DNA from: Phalacrocorax aristotelis | Lineage: Eukaryota; Chordata; Aves; Suliformes; Phalacrocoracidae | Length of the DNA stretch: 64,000 nt | Assembly (NCBI RefSeq): GCF_949628215.1 | Contig: NC_134277.1 | Span: 105,169,463-105,233,462, forward strand | Direction: 5' to 3' | In this document: piece after piece, positions 1 to 10,006 of the stretch | Layout: every line of letters begins with the position of its first letter | Position numbering within the stretch: the first letter of the stretch is position 1 | The notes under the pieces: model-generated | Databases searched by the model: none | The model's input: the letters and a program-made list of their open reading frames with translations, nothing else | What the model was told of the DNA's origin: nothing | Program-made: the position numbers and the translations under genes

Positions 1-987
1 AAAGAGTCTGGCCCCATCCTTTTGATACCCACCCTTTATATATTTATAGGCATTGATAAGATCCTCCCTCAGTCTTCTCTTGTCCAGACTAAACAAACCC
101 AGGTCTCTCAGCCTTTCCTCATAAGGAGATGTTCCAGTCCCCTGATCATCTTGGTAGCTCTCCACTGGACTTTCTCCAGTAGTTCCCTGTCTTTCTTGAA
201 CTGGGCAGCCCAAAAATGGACACAGTGCTCCAGATTGGCACCACTAGGGTGGAGTAGAGAGGGAGGATAACCTCCCTCAACCTGCTGGCCACACTCCTTT
301 CAATGCACCTCAAGACACCGTTGGCCTTCTTGGCCACAAAGGCACACTGCTGGCTCGTGGTCAACCTGTTCTCCACCAGAACTCCCAAGCCCTTCTCAAC
401 AGAGCCACTTTCCAGTAGGTCAGCCCCCAACATGTACTGGTGCACAGGGTTGTTCCTCCCCAGGTGCAGGACCTCACACTTTCTCTTATTGAGTTTCATC
501 AGGTTCTCCTCGGCCCAGCTCTCCAGCCTGTCCAGGTCTCGTTGGATGGCAGCACAGCCTTCTGGTGTATCAGCCACTCCTCCCAGCTTGGTATCATCAG
601 CAAACTTGCTGAGGTTTCGCTCTATACCATCATCCAGGTCATTGATGAATATATTGAACAGGACTGGACCCAGCACAGACCCCAGGGAACACCACTAGTG
701 ACAGGCCTCCATCCAGACTCTGCCCCATTGATCACAACTCTCTGAGCTCTGCTGTTCAGCCAGTTCTCAATCCACCTCACTGTCCACTCACCCAACCCAC
801 ACTTCCTAAGCTTACCTATGGGATGTTATGGGAGACAGTGTCAAAAGCCTTACTGAAGTAGAGGTAAACAACATCCACTGCTCTCCCTTTGCCTACCCAG
901 CCAGTCACACCACCATAGAAGGCTATCATGTTGGTCAAGCATGGTCTCCCCTTGGTGAATCCATGCTGACTACTTCTGATAACCTTC
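1..987 (-). mobile_element. CR1 LINE fragment, reverse-transcriptase region (split by an LTR)
   Basis: The minus strand reads as CR1 reverse transcriptase. The stretch 146-676 stays open and contains the block [12 protein letters not shown], the FADDT catalytic motif (the RT YxDD box equivalent) and the downstream block [11 protein letters not shown]. The flanking sequence to 987 is colinear with the CR1 copy at 59303-60764. The coding frame is broken on both sides, so the copy is dead. The element runs off the left edge; position 1 corresponds to about 60484 of the 60-kb copy. It is interrupted at 987/988 by an LTR and resumes at 1565. Confidence 0.93.
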
Positions 988-1564
988 TGTCCTGGTTTCA
1001 GCTGGGGTAGTTAAATTTCTTCATAGTAGCTGGTATGAGACTATGTTTTGGATTTTTTGCTGGAAACAGTTTTGATAATGTGGAGATGTTTTGGTTGTTG
1101 CTAAGTAGCACTTACACTGATCAAGGACTTTTTCAGCTCCCCATGCTCTGCTGGGTGCACAAGAAGCTGGGAGGGGACACAGCCAAGACAGCTGACCCAA
1201 ACTGACCAACGGGATATCCCATACCATATGATGTCATGCTCAGCATATAAAGCTGGGGGAAGAAGAAGGAAGGGGGGGACGTTTGGAGTGATGGTGTTTG
1301 TCTTCCCAAGTAACCGTTACGCACGATGGAGCCCTGCTTTCCTGGAGATGACTGAACACCTGCCTGCCCATGGGAAGGAGTGAATGAATTCCTTGTTTTG
1401 CTTTGCTTCCATGCACAGCTTTTTCTCTACCTATTAAACTGTCTTTATCTCAAACCATGAGTTGCCTCACTTTTACTCTTCCGATTCTCTCCCCCGTCCC
1501 ACCAGGGGGGAGCGAGTGAGCAGCTGCGTGGTGCTTGGTTGTTGACTGGGGCTAAACCACGACA
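988..1564 (+). mobile_element. Solo LTR of an avian ERVL-like retrovirus
   Basis: A 577-bp segment begins TGTCCTGGTTTCAGC and ends AAACCACGACA, the terminal sequences of the LTR family that also bounds the provirus at 3557-9332. It contains a TATAAA box (1246-1251) and an ATTAAA polyadenylation signal (1433-1438), so the LTR's own transcription direction is +. The flanks show a 5-bp near-duplication, CCTTC (983-987) against CCTTT (1565-1569). The two flanks are parts of one CR1 copy, which proves insertion into an existing CR1. No internal retroviral sequence remains, so it is a solo LTR left by LTR-LTR recombination. Confidence 0.9.
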
Positions 1565-1978
1565 CCTTTTCCTCTACATGCCTGGAGGTGACCTCCAGAA
1601 TGAACAGTTCCATCACCCTTCTGTGGATGGTGGGCAGGCTGACTGGCCTAAAGTTTCCTGGGTCCTCCTCCTTGTCATTTTTGAAGATGGAGTGACATTG
1701 GCTACCCTCCAGTCCTCAGGTACCTCCCCTGTCCTCCATGACCTTTCAAAGATGATGGAGAATGGCTTAGCAACAGCATCCACCAGGTCCCTCAGCACTT
1801 GTGGGTGCAGCCCATCGGGGCCCATGAATTAGCGAGGATCAAGTTTTCCTAAATGGTCTCTAACCCAATCATCCTCAACCAGGGAGAATTCTTCCTTTCT
1901 TCAGATTTTCTCTCTCACCTCGGGGGGCTGGGATGCCTGAGGACCAGCCTTAGCAGTAAAGACTGAAGGAAAGAAGTG
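1565..1978 (-). mobile_element. CR1 LINE fragment, continuation of the element at 1-987
   Basis: The minus-strand stretch 1613-1825 encodes the N-terminal RT blocks of CR1 (GPDGLHPQVLRDL, then IIFERSWRTGEVPEDWR). It joins the 1-987 segment directly if the solo LTR and one copy of its target duplication are removed. At about 1976 the reading reaches the linker between endonuclease and RT (SVFTAK) and stops abruptly. It abuts an oppositely oriented CR1 3' end at 1980. Frameshifts and stops mark it as a pseudogene. Confidence 0.9.
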
Positions 1979-1979
1979 A

Positions 1980-2200
1980 TGGAACCCAGGAAATTCCACC
2001 TGAATATGAGGAAAAACTTCTTTACTTTGAGGGTGACAGAGCAGCAGAACAGGCTGCCTGTGTCTCCTTCTCTGTAAATATTCAAAACCCACCTGAATAT
2101 GATCTTGTGCCCCCTACCCTAGGTGTACCTGCTCAAGCAAGAGGGTTGTAAGATATGACCTCCAGAGGTCCCTTCCAATGCCTAAAATTTTGTGATCCCG
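1980..2200 (+). mobile_element. CR1 LINE 3' end, direct orientation
   Basis: The sequence from about 1981 to 2198 is colinear with the 3' end of the CR1 at 60529-60764: the segment encoding the RT C-terminus, then CTCCAGAGGTCCCTTCCAA and a terminal TTTTGTGAT. It is moderately diverged. Its 5' end touches the 5' end of the minus-strand CR1 with only a few bases between them, which suggests that both are parts of a single insertion with an inverted 5' portion. Confidence 0.88.
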
Positions 2201-3556
2201 TCACTCTCTGAAAATAACTTCTGCAGAGGTATCTACTTTACCTAGGAAAGAGATGGAGAAGGGTATTTTAAGATGACTACTTAAGGCAAACCAACTGAAG
2301 ACCAAGGAATGAGAACGATGCCTTTCTACACTAGGCAGATATGGGTTTGAAGATAACAATAATCCTCAGAATTGGTTGAAACTTCAAGGCAAATCTTTTG
2401 ATAGGTTACCCATTCCTCTGAAATATCCATTATGTCTTGGCAGAATGTTAATCCTAAGGATACGTTCTCTGAAGCAAGAAAAAGTCTTTCTGTGTCACTT
2501 GTAACTTGTCACTTGCAAAAGAAATCCTGAAGAGAACCATAGTGGACAAATCAGTGTTTACAGTCTGATGAGCTTTAATTTTTAGACACCCACCATGACT
2601 GTTAAAATTAATTATTAGATATGTAAAAATGTCTGGTGATTGGGGGAAATTTCTAAGGATTAGAAAGAAAAGATTCTTCAACTCCAAACCCCTGGACTGT
2701 TTCATATTTTGAAACATTACTATTGTAGTGAGGAATGACTTTAATACTCTGATCAGGGCTTGAATTTAGGTATGAGTTATCAAATTAACTTTTCTATACG
2801 TTCCAGTGGTTATTTCATCGTTTACACAAAGCTGGTCAGCTCCAAAGGAAGAACAGAGATTTCAGTGGAATCCAGGGCTGAACTAGCTTACATAGAGTGA
2901 AGTCTGCTTCTGCCTCCAGGGAATTTGACCAGTTTTCTAAAACAGAAAGGTAAGTTTAATAGGGTTTGGCCTAGAAGAGATTTATTCATGTGTGTCCTCT
3001 TTGGAAGCCTCATTATCATGTGATAAAATCCTCTGAAAGTTTCTGAAACTCAGAATTTAATTCCAGGTGAGAATTTCACATAAGCATATAAAAGGTGTGT
3101 TTAATATTTGTACAGTTATTGTCTTTATTGCCTGTACCCTCATGAGTAAGTGCTCTTCCTGACAACACAAAAAATGTGAACTAGTGAATGAGTGATGATT
3201 CGGTGGATAATCAGCTTTCAGAAGACTCTTTCTCTATTTCTAGGTTTGTACGTGATCCAAACCTAATTTGTTTTGGTTTTCTGTATGTTGTTTTCTTTTC
3301 AACACAGCCTCTGCCTTTCTACATTCAGTCTATTCTGGAATCTAAATTACTTGAAAATCTGGAAGAAACAGCTTTTAATGTTTTGTCCGATTGAAACATA
3401 CTGAAAAAAATTGAAAGGAATTTTTGCCTTCTGGAGGATCTGAAGGTAAATATTAACACCTACAAGAATTTGCATAAAAAGCTTAATGCTTTGTTTTTCT
3501 GCACAGAACCTGATCTTCGTTATCTTACAACTAGAATATAAACATCAGTATGACAC
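2201..3556. other. Intergenic sequence, nothing recognised
   Basis: AT-rich unique-looking sequence. The open frames are short, lack recognisable motifs and are not flanked by convincing splice sites. The last five bases (GACAC, 3552-3556) form the left copy of the probable provirus target-site duplication. Confidence 0.6.
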
Positions 3557-3995
3557 TGTCATGGTTCAACACGGCAGGCAGGTAAACATCACACAGCTGA
3601 TCTCTCACTCCGCCCCCTCCAGTTGGATGGGGAAGAGAATCGAAAAAAAAGGTAAAACTCATGGGTTAATATTAAAACAATTTAATAGGATGGAAAAGGA
3701 AGGGAAAATAATAATGAAAATGAAAAAGAATTATGTCATATGGTATGGAATCTATCTTTGACCAGTTGGGGTCAGCTGTCCTGGCTGTTACCCTTCCCAG
3801 CTTCTTGTGCACATCCAGCCTCCTCACTGGCAGGGCTGTACGAGAAGCTGAAACGTCCCTGACTTAATGTAAGCATTGTTCAGCAGCACCTAAAACATCA
3901 GTGTGTTATCAACATTATTCTCACCCTGAATCCAAAATACAGTACTATACCAGCTACTAGGAAATAAATTAACTATCCCAGCTGAAACCAGGACA
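3557..3995 (-). repeat. 3' LTR of the provirus (internally deleted)
   Basis: On the + strand it starts TGTCATGGTTCAAC and ends GAAACCAGGACA, forming the inverted TGT...ACA termini. It aligns with the right LTR at both ends. It lacks about 130 bp from the middle: after the AATAATAATGAAAATG segment it jumps to the sequence that follows 9060 in the right LTR. The two LTRs of a provirus are identical at integration, so this copy has been shortened since. Confidence 0.9.
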
Positions 3996-4475
3996 ATATC
4001 CACCCCTTATTCTACACCATCTACATCATGTCCAGGTCTCACACTTTCCAATACTTCCCAGTTAATCACCACAACCTTTCCTGTCTTTTGATATATACAC
4101 ACAGATATCGTTCCTTAAGTCCATGGGCCATCCCTCTAAAATGTCCGTTGAGTTCATTTAGTTCATTACTTTGGGCTCCATCTGTCATAGCAGTCCTTCA
4201 TGGCAAGACAGGTGGTGTGTGATGTTGGATTCTTGCAAGCTGAAGCCAGTTCTGGTTCCATCACTGCTGCACTTTGCTTGGTTTCATCAAAATTAATACT
4301 TCATTACTTTGGGTGATTCTTACTATAATACAGTTGGTATGGCATGTAGCAACCATAAAAGTGATCACATACAATATTAAATAGCAGTTAACAACACAAA
4401 ATTCAAATCATTGTCTATTCTCACCCAAAATCAAATCCCCTTGAGCTACACATCAGAATTCCCCATCTTTCGACA

Positions 4476-5158
4476 TCACCCACCAAATGCACCCAGGTCC
4501 TGGAGCAAAAGCAATTCCACGGATGTGTTTTCCTTTGCCCAATGCAGGAATAACCCAGGCTGTTTTCCCCAGCATATTTTCACATGCACTACAGGGACTT
4601 TGTCCCCTTCCATAGTATGTAAGAGTTTTGATTGGGCAGGGCCAGCTCGATTGGCAGATCCCCTACTGTTGACAAACCACGTGGCTTTTGCTAAATGTGT
4701 GTCCCAATTTTTAAATGTTCCACCACCCATTAATCTCAGTGTGGTCTTTAACAGTTCAGTGTATCATTTGATTTTCCCAGAGGCTGGTGCGTGATAGGGG
4801 ATGTGATACACCCACTCAAGCCGTGCTCTTTGGCCCAGTTGTCTATGAGTTTGTTTTGGAAACGAGTCCCTTTGTTTGACTCAGTTCTCTCTGGGGTGCC
4901 ATGTTGCCATAAGACTTGTTTTTCAAGGCTCAATATAGTGTTCCAGGTAGCGTCATGGAGCATGGGATATGTTTCCAGCCAGCCGGTGGTTGCTTCCACT
5001 ATTGTAAGTACATGGCACTTGCCTTGGTGAGTTTGTGGGAGTGTGGTATAATCAATCTGCCAGGCCTCCCCATAGTTATATTTTAGCCATTGTACCCTAT
5101 ACCACAGAGGTTTGCTTGACTGCAGCGTATGTTTCACATTCATGGATAAACTGTGCAA
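4476..5158 (-). pseudogene. Retroviral integrase core and C-terminal remnant
   Basis: The minus-strand stretch 4748-5158 contains the integrase core segment with QIDYTTLP (first catalytic Asp) and the block ATTGWLETYP. The position of the second catalytic Asp reads TESNKGTRF, so the acidic residue is not conserved. The segment expected to carry the catalytic Glu is degraded near the end of this frame. A second frame (4476-4730) follows and looks like the downstream C-terminal part. The frame change between them and the lost acidic residues make this a dead copy. It follows the RNase H/zinc-finger segment in the usual pol order. Confidence 0.82.
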
Positions 5159-5834
5159 TAGTGTCCATGGTCAAGTCCACCCCTTGATCACGAGCCCACC
5201 TGTATGTTGCATCTCTTCCTTGATGGCCTGAGGTGTCATGGGCCCACCGTGATAGAAATAGTTCACCCTTATGTTGCCAGTCCAGATCCACCTCAGCCAC
5301 TTCCATCTTAGCAGCCTGATCTACCTGCTGGTTGTTTCGATGTTCTTCAGTGGCCCAGCTCTTGGGTATGTGAGCATCCACAGGATGTACCTTCACAACC
5401 AGGTTCTCTTCCTGGGCAGCAATATCTTGCCACAATGTGGCAGCCCAGATGGGTTTGCCTCTGCGCTGCCAGTTGTTTTGCTTCCACTGCTGTAACCAGC
5501 CCCACAGGGCATTTGCCACTGTCCAGGAGTCAGTATAGAGCACTGGCCACTTTTCTCGGTCAGCGATGTCTAAGGACTGCTGGATGGCTTTTACCTCTGC
5601 AAACTGTCTCGACTCACCTTCTCCTTCAGCAGTTTCGGCAACTTGTATAGGACTCCATACAGCAGCCTTCCATCTCCGGTGCTTTCCCACAAGACGATGG
5701 GACCCATCAGTGAACAGGGCATATTGCTTCTCATCTTCTGGCAGTTTGTTATACAGTGGGGCTTCTTCAGCATGTGCCACCTCCTCCTCTGGTGATATTC
5801 CAAAGTCTTTGTGTTCTTGCCAGTCCATGATCAC
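5097..5834 (-). pseudogene. Retroviral RNase H and integrase zinc-binding remnant
   Basis: A 245-codon open stretch. Residues about 35-140 carry an RNase H pattern: FTDGS (first Asp), a Glu in the FAEVKAIQQS helix and LYTDSW (third acidic residue). The WxxxNWQRRGKPIW region that follows is typical of ERVL-like pol. Residues about 195-240 match an integrase N-terminal zinc finger, with two His (AHDTSGHQG) and one Cys (HECETYA). The expected second Cys of the C-x2-C pair is a Tyr here. The open frame begins and ends by mutation, not at real protein boundaries. Confidence 0.85.
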
Positions 5835-6298
5835 TTACAAGATTCCTGGGTGACTGGGGCTTCCTATTCAAGCCCACTGGGTGATCAGTGCAACCTATCT
5901 ATTCCACATAGCATCAGTTTCATGATGTCTAGAGGGGACGTTTCCTTTGAACACCCAGCCCAGCACTGGCAGTCGGGGTGCCAGGAGCAGCTGTGCTTCA
6001 GTACCAACCACTTCTGAAGCAGCTTGAACCCCTTCATATGCTGCCAATATCTTTTTCAGTTGGAGTATAGCGGGCTTCGGCCCCTCTGTATCCCCGACTC
6101 CAAAACCCTAGGGGTCGACCTCGGGTCTCCCCCGGCGCTTTCTGCCAGAGGCTCCAGGTAGAACCGTTCTCCCCAGCCATGGTGTAGAGCACATTTTTTA
6201 CATCTTGTCCTGCCCGGACTGACCCAAGGCCTACTGCATGAACTATCTCCTGTTTAATTGAGTCAAAGGCTTGTCATTGCTCAGGGCCCCATTTGAAA

Positions 6299-6889
6299 TC
6301 ATTCTTCCTGGTCACTTGATAGAGAGGGCTGATCTACAATCATACTGTAATTTGGAATATGCATTCTCCAAAAACCCACAACACCTAAAAAAGCATGTGT
6401 TTCCTTTTTGCTGGTTGGTGGAGACATGGCTGTTATTTTGTTGATCACATCCATTGGGATCTGATGACGTCCGTCTTGCCATTTGATTCCTAAGAACTGG
6501 ATTTCTTGTGTGGGTCCCTTGACCTTACTTTGTTTTATGGCAAAACCAGCTTTCAGAAGGATTTGGACTATTCTTCCCTTTCTCAAAAACTTATAAACTT
6601 CTGCTGTGTTGCCCCACATGATGATGTCACCAATGTATTGTAGGTATTTGGGAGCTCCACCCTGTTCCAGTACAGTCTGAATCGGTCCATGGCAAACGGT
6701 AGGGCTGTGTTTCCACCCCTGGGGCAGTCGATTCCAGGGGTACTGAATGCCCCTCCAACTGAAAGCAAACCTTGGCTGCACTCTGCTGCCAAAGGGATTG
6801 AGAAAAAATGCATTACTGATATCAGTTGTGGCATACCACTTGGCTGCCTTTGACTCCAGTTCATATTGAAGTTCTAGCATGTCTGGCAC
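6299..6889 (-). pseudogene. Retroviral reverse transcriptase remnant
   Basis: A 196-codon minus-strand stretch has RT blocks in order: TTDISNAFF (block with the first catalytic Asp), FSWRGIQYPWNRLPQGW (LPQG motif), the polymerase box as YIGDI, and a C-terminal FLGIKW motif. A functional box would be Y-x-D-D; here one Asp is Gly and the next residue also differs, so catalysis is lost. Recognisable but frame-shifted RT sequence continues upstream to about 7280. The region 5835-6298 between RT and RNase H is pol connection sequence broken in all frames. Confidence 0.88.
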
Positions 6890-7269
6890 AGCAGCACTCA
6901 GTGGCAGTATGACTTAGTTTAGGCCACAATAGTCTACTGGTAGCCTCCACTCTCCATTAGACTTCTGCACTGGCCATATGGGACTGTTAAAGGGTGAGCA
7001 AGTCTTTCTGATCACTCAATCCTTGGCTCTCCAGTCAACAAATGAGCTCATGGATGGGAATCAGGGAGTCTTGGTTGGTGGAATATTGCCACTGGTGCAC
7101 TGTTGTGGTAGCTATCAGCACCTGTTGTTTTTTGACCCTCAGCAACCCCAGAATGGAGGGGTCCTCCAAGAGACCTGGCGAGGTGGACAGCTATTTAATT
7201 TCCTTCATCTCCAAGGCAGCTATACCAAAAGCCCACTTGTACCCTTTTAGGTCCTTGAAATATCCTCTC

Positions 7270-7566
7270 CTGAGGTAGTCTATGCTAAGGATGCACGGAG
7301 CCGGTCACAATGGGGTGCTTTTGCCACTCCTTCTCCGTTAGGCTCACTTTCACCTCCAATACAGTTAGCTCTTGGGATCCCCCTGTCACTCCAGAAGTAC
7401 AGATTGGTTCTGCCCCTGTAGTGTTTGATGGCATTGGGGTGCACTGTGCACCAGTGTCCACTAGAGCCTTATACTCCTGTGGGTCTTATGTGCCAGGCCG
7501 TTGAATCCACACAGCCCAATAATCCCAGTTATCCCCTTCCTCCACCTGGCTGGAGGCAGGGCCCCT
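7270..7566 (-). pseudogene. Retroviral aspartic protease remnant
   Basis: Minus-strand translation shows LVDTGAQ, the active-site motif of retropepsins, encoded by 7444-7464. It is preceded by an open stretch broken by a stop just upstream, and followed by about 45 further codons before new stops. Its position between the gag-like and RT segments is as expected. The single preserved motif and gene order identify it; the rest is too degraded to delimit. Confidence 0.75.
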
Positions 7567-8468
7567 CTAGTCCCGGACATAGTATTCATTACTCACTTCT
7601 TGTAAATAAGAATCAGAAGTCCCTCTATTAAGATTGGAAGTAGGATCAGCCCTTCTACTCTGTCTGGGGAATTGCCAACTGGAAACTGGAGCAGGAATTT
7701 TCCTGGAAGAACCCCCTTCTGTGATTGTTTCTCCTTGTAACTCATGTACTCGTGCCTCTAGGTTCAAGGTAGATTTTACATCCCACTTCCTCATGTCCTC
7801 TCCATGGTCACACGGGTAAAACCACAGTGTGGCCTGTGGTGTGTACACACTATATCCTTTCTCTTGAGCAGTGGAATCCTTACTCCTAATGTCTGAGACA
7901 CCGGTCCACACAGGTGGGGAGCAGGGCATATCTTCTTTGAATTACTGGAACTCCTGGGATAGTTTCTCCACAGCTGAAATGTCAGCCCACAGGAAGGAAG
8001 AAAGACTTTCTTCGTATTGCCAGAGACAGACAGCCAATTTATCCACCATTTGTCCCTCTCTTTCCAGGTCATTGATGCCAATGAGTTGGTATATGATGAT
8101 GGTGTGCTCTGTACAAATATTTGCCACATGGTTTGCATGCACTTGACTTCATCTGTATCTTTGGATAACAGCTCATTATCTAGGTCATCATAAATTGCTT
8201 CCAACACGGCTAATTCCCTCAGGTACTGGATACCTCTCTCCATGGTGGTCCACTTGCATGGGTGACATTTAATCTCTTCCTTGAAGGATACTTTTCCTTC
8301 AGCCTCACAGGAGTTGCCTCCAGAGGCTGAAGCAGAAGGGGAAGGTGAAGGAGTGGGAGGAAGTGTCCCATCTTGGCTCTCCCATAAATTGGCTCTCCAA
8401 TGAGAAAAGGTGATTGTTTCCGAGAGATGGTTCCAAAAGCAGGGAGATGATGGCAATGCTGAGTACAA
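7567..8468 (-). pseudogene. Gag-like remnant of the provirus
   Basis: Two overlapping minus-strand frames (7791-8468 and 7567-7929) cover this interval. The first contains a Ser/Pro-rich stretch, then a helical acidic segment (LREL..LEAIYDDLDNEL) and a Trp-rich segment (WKERDKWWINW). The second holds a basic, Ser/Gln-rich tail. The switch of frame near 7900 indicates a frameshift. Its position directly after the PBS side of the provirus and before protease makes gag the only reasonable assignment. I do not see a CCHC zinc knuckle. Gag is called by position more than by motif. Confidence 0.68.
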
Positions 8469-8735
8469 ATATCAGATTTGTCTCATGACCATTAATTTTC
8501 TCATATCATAAGCCAGTGTTACACAATACAGCAAAATGTAACCTTACTCCAGCCCCCAGAGGTGACAAACAGCACAACAGGGAAGATACACAGCAAGTAA
8601 AGTGTTATGTAACACAACTCTGAGAGCAAATAATTCAGCACTGTGACCAGCAGCTATTAACCTAATATAATGAATGCTTATAAAAAAATGTTTTAACATA
8701 CTCTAGTCAGATCTGTCATTATCTCAGGCCTTTAA

Positions 8736-8753
8736 GCCCCACATTGGGTGCCA
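8736..8753 (-). other. Primer-binding site resembling tRNA-Lys(1,2)
   Basis: On the + strand this is an 18-base tRNA 3'-end-like sequence ending GGGTGCCA, 7 bases inside the 5'LTR boundary at 8761. It matches the remembered 3' end of vertebrate tRNA-Lys (CUU type) except at two positions. Both differences are CG-to-CA or CG-to-TG changes, the expected result of methyl-CpG decay in an old insertion. Location and the terminal TGG on the minus strand fit a retroviral PBS. Confidence 0.72.
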
Positions 8754-8760
8754 AAAGGGC

Positions 8761-9332
8761 TGTCATGGTTTAACCTGTCAGGCAGCTAAACACCACACAG
8801 CAGTTCGCTCACTCCCCTGCAGTGGGATGGGGAGAGAATTGGAAAATGGGTAAAACTCGTAGGTTGAGATAAAGACAATTTGATAGGACTGAAAAGGAAG
8901 GGAAGAAAATAATAATGATAAAAGAATATACAAACCAAGTGATACACAATACAATTGCTCAACCAGCCAATTCCCAAGCAGCGGCAGTGCCCCGCCCCCG
9001 GCTAACTGCCCCTGTTTTTTTGGTCAGCAAGACCTCATATGATATGGAATATCATAACAATAAAAATGAAAAAGAAGTACATCATATGGTATGGAATATC
9101 TCTTTGGCCAGTTGGGGTCAGCTGTCCTGGCTGTTGCCCCTCCCAGCTTCTTGTGCACATCCAGCCTCCTCATTGGCAGGGCAGTACGAGAAGTTGAAAA
9201 GTCCCTGACTTAGTGTAAGCATTGCTCAGCAGTACCTAAAATATCAGTGTGTTATCGACATTATTCTCATCCTAAATCCAAAACACAGCTACTAGGAAAT
9301 AAATTAACTCTATCCCAGCTGAAACCAGGACA
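8761..9332 (-). repeat. 5' LTR of the provirus
   Basis: A 572-bp LTR with TGT...ACA ends, colinear with the left LTR at both ends and retaining the middle that the left LTR lost. Within it an 18-bp motif beginning CATATG occurs twice (9036-9053 and 9083-9100, one mismatch). Its outer portions match the solo LTR at 988-1564 in reverse complement. The middle differs from the solo LTR and I see no TATAAA equivalent there. Confidence 0.9.
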
Positions 9333-9952
9333 GATACTATGGGATTTTATCCCACTGATGACAGAGTTAAGCCTCCATAATACACCTCTTGAGTCTGTGA
9401 TGAAGTTTCGAGGGGTTGCAAAGCCATCATAATTATGTGTCTAATTACTTTTTTTCTGCGTGGGAGCACGGAGCTCCCAAAAGAGGATCTAATCTATTAT
9501 ATGTGCAGACCATTAGCTATATACAGATTCAGAAAGCCATGAAGATGCATTTTATCCTGTGTCACAGGCTGTTTGTAAGACAGACGTACCACCTCTCCAC
9601 TTTGCTTAGATATATAGTGTTAAAAATGGGATGAGAAACAGTAAAAATTAAAACCAGATGAATCAATAAAAAAAAACCCAAGAAAACTTCCAGTGGCTCT
9701 TAAAGTATTCTTTATTTCCCATTGTACTATATGGCCTTTTCACTATTAATAACATATAAACGTTGAAACCCAGTGCACTCCTAACAATTCTTCCCAAATT
9801 ACATTAGAGATACGCAAATGGTGCTCAAAATGTTTATGCTGCTGCAAACACCAAGGCTAAACCACAGTGATACATATTTTTCCCAGTAGCCTGATTATAC
9901 TGTAGGGCGATGCAGTGAAAACAGATTGGAAAACATGTTACTTTTACTCAAG

Positions 9953-10006
9953 AAGAGTGTGTGTGTGTGAGTGTGTGAGTGTGTGTGTGTACACGCATGT
10001 GTGTGT
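9953..10006. repeat. GT microsatellite
   Basis: An interrupted (GT)n tract with GA interruptions and a short ACACGCAT break, about 54 bp long. Confidence 0.9.

Larger units (their letters stand above)
3557..9332 (-). mobile_element. Complete but defective endogenous retrovirus (ERVL-like), minus orientation
   Basis: Two related LTRs (3557-3995 and 8761-9332) bound about 4.8 kb of internal sequence. Read on the minus strand, the order is 5'LTR, PBS, gag-like, protease, reverse transcriptase, RNase H, integrase, 3'LTR. The outer flanks GACAC and GATAC (9333-9337) are a 5-bp target duplication with one C-to-T change. About 480 bp separate the last recognisable integrase-side sequence from the 3'LTR, too little for env. 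This agrees with an ERVL-type element that lacks env. All coding regions carry stops or frameshifts and several catalytic residues are changed, so it is an inactive fossil. A weakly purine-rich tract (minus strand of 4001-4011) may be the polypurine tract. Confidence 0.9.

Noticed and set aside
3996..4475. Provirus env gene
   Set aside because: Too short, and no transmembrane or cleavage-site pattern is visible in any frame.
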